Positions 63,793-64,000 of a DNA stretch of 64,000 nucleotides are shown one piece after another. The stretch covers positions 40,908 through 104,907 of the forward strand of contig JAFQOW010000011.1 in NCBI GenBank assembly GCA_017412055.1, written 5' to 3'. How positions within the stretch are numbered: the first letter of the stretch is position 1; each line of letters starts with the position of its first letter. The stretch comes from Lachnospiraceae bacterium (GTDB lineage: Bacteria > Bacillota > Clostridia > Lachnospirales > Lachnospiraceae). The translations under genes were made by a program, and so were the position numbers. The notes under the pieces are model-generated. The model was not told where the DNA came from and searched no databases. It was given only the letters and a program-made list of their open reading frames with translations.

Positions 63793-64000
63793 CATATTTC
63801 TCATTATCAGAACCAAAAAAATAGCTTGAAACGATTTTCTGCATAAAGATAGTGATATGCTGCTACGAATATCCATCTACTTTTCAACGCTGAACGATGA
63901 ACCCGTGATTTGCTAAATGCCCTCTTGATACAAGTTTATTACTGTGTGATATTTTCAAGAAAAAACAACTTTAGCTAGGTGATGTTCGCAGGGCAACGGA
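63793..64000. repeat. Foldback element, copy 2 (left arm; cut by window end)
   Basis: Matches the left arm of the element at 24066 in the same orientation. Conserved blocks include TCTCATTATC, ACGATTTTCTGC, GCTACGAATATCCATCTACT, CTCTTGATACAAGTTTATTA and TTTAGCTAGGTGATGTTCGC. Between them, short stretches differ (for example CTCCGCTGTTT versus AACGCTGAACG). The block ends at window base 64000, inside the shared CAGGGCAACGGA, so the right arm is outside. Confidence 0.85.

Overview
The window is AT-rich, uses strong AAGGAGG-type ribosome binding sites and Firmicutes-type -35/-10 promoters, and encodes a Gram-positive layout: sortase-like C-terminal tails, lipoproteins, no outer-membrane secretin, and a group B-like [FeFe] hydrogenase. 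The gene families (GH13 amylases with a CBM26-like module, a maltodextrin ABC importer, a Clostridia-type type IV pilus cluster) point to an anaerobic gut Clostridia member, most likely Lachnospiraceae. That placement is inference. I saw no rRNA, tRNA, CRISPR array or transposase gene.

Layout. 1-9.7 kb: two very large secreted Ig-like surface proteins, the first cut by the window start. 9.8-13.4 kb: a small DUF2500-like membrane protein (minus strand), then a riboswitch-like leader with an overlapping terminator in front of a LolD/MacB-type ABC ATPase and an FtsX-type permease. 13.5-24 kb: a starch block, with a secreted GH13 amylase carrying a CBM26-like module, a large TPR-GGDEF diguanylate cyclase, a maltodextrin binding protein, two permeases and 4-alpha-glucanotransferase. 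24.0-24.6 kb: a roughly 490-bp imperfect foldback element whose left half recurs at the right edge of the window. 24.6-33.3 kb: [FeFe]-hydrogenase-like protein, Uup-type ABC-F protein, a cytoplasmic GH13 maltodextrin hydrolase, an acyl-CoA synthetase and a Wzy_C-type ligase/polymerase. 33.3-37 kb: a structured palindromic element, a chemotaxis receptor with a very acidic tail, and UDP-galactopyranose mutase.

37-55.3 kb is one long type IV pilus operon: pilB, pilT, pilC, a major-pilin-like gene, the prepilin peptidase, a pilM-pilN fusion, a pilO-like gene, four prepilin-like genes and a 1630-residue secreted protein. That last protein carries a module very similar to the starch-binding module of the amylase 35 kb upstream. 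55.3-59.1 kb holds a tandem-receiver protein and a hybrid histidine kinase with receiver and HPt domains. 59.1-63.7 kb is a minus-strand operon for an ABC-2 exporter with an associated secreted protein ending in an Asp/Phe repeat.

How it may work together (inference): the secreted amylase trims starch, the ABC importer brings maltodextrins in, and MalQ and the cytoplasmic GH13 enzyme process them. The pilus operon may display a starch-binding protein that holds the cell to granules. PilB carries MshEN-like c-di-GMP-binding motifs and a GGDEF protein is encoded inside the starch block, so c-di-GMP could couple starch sensing to pilus extension.
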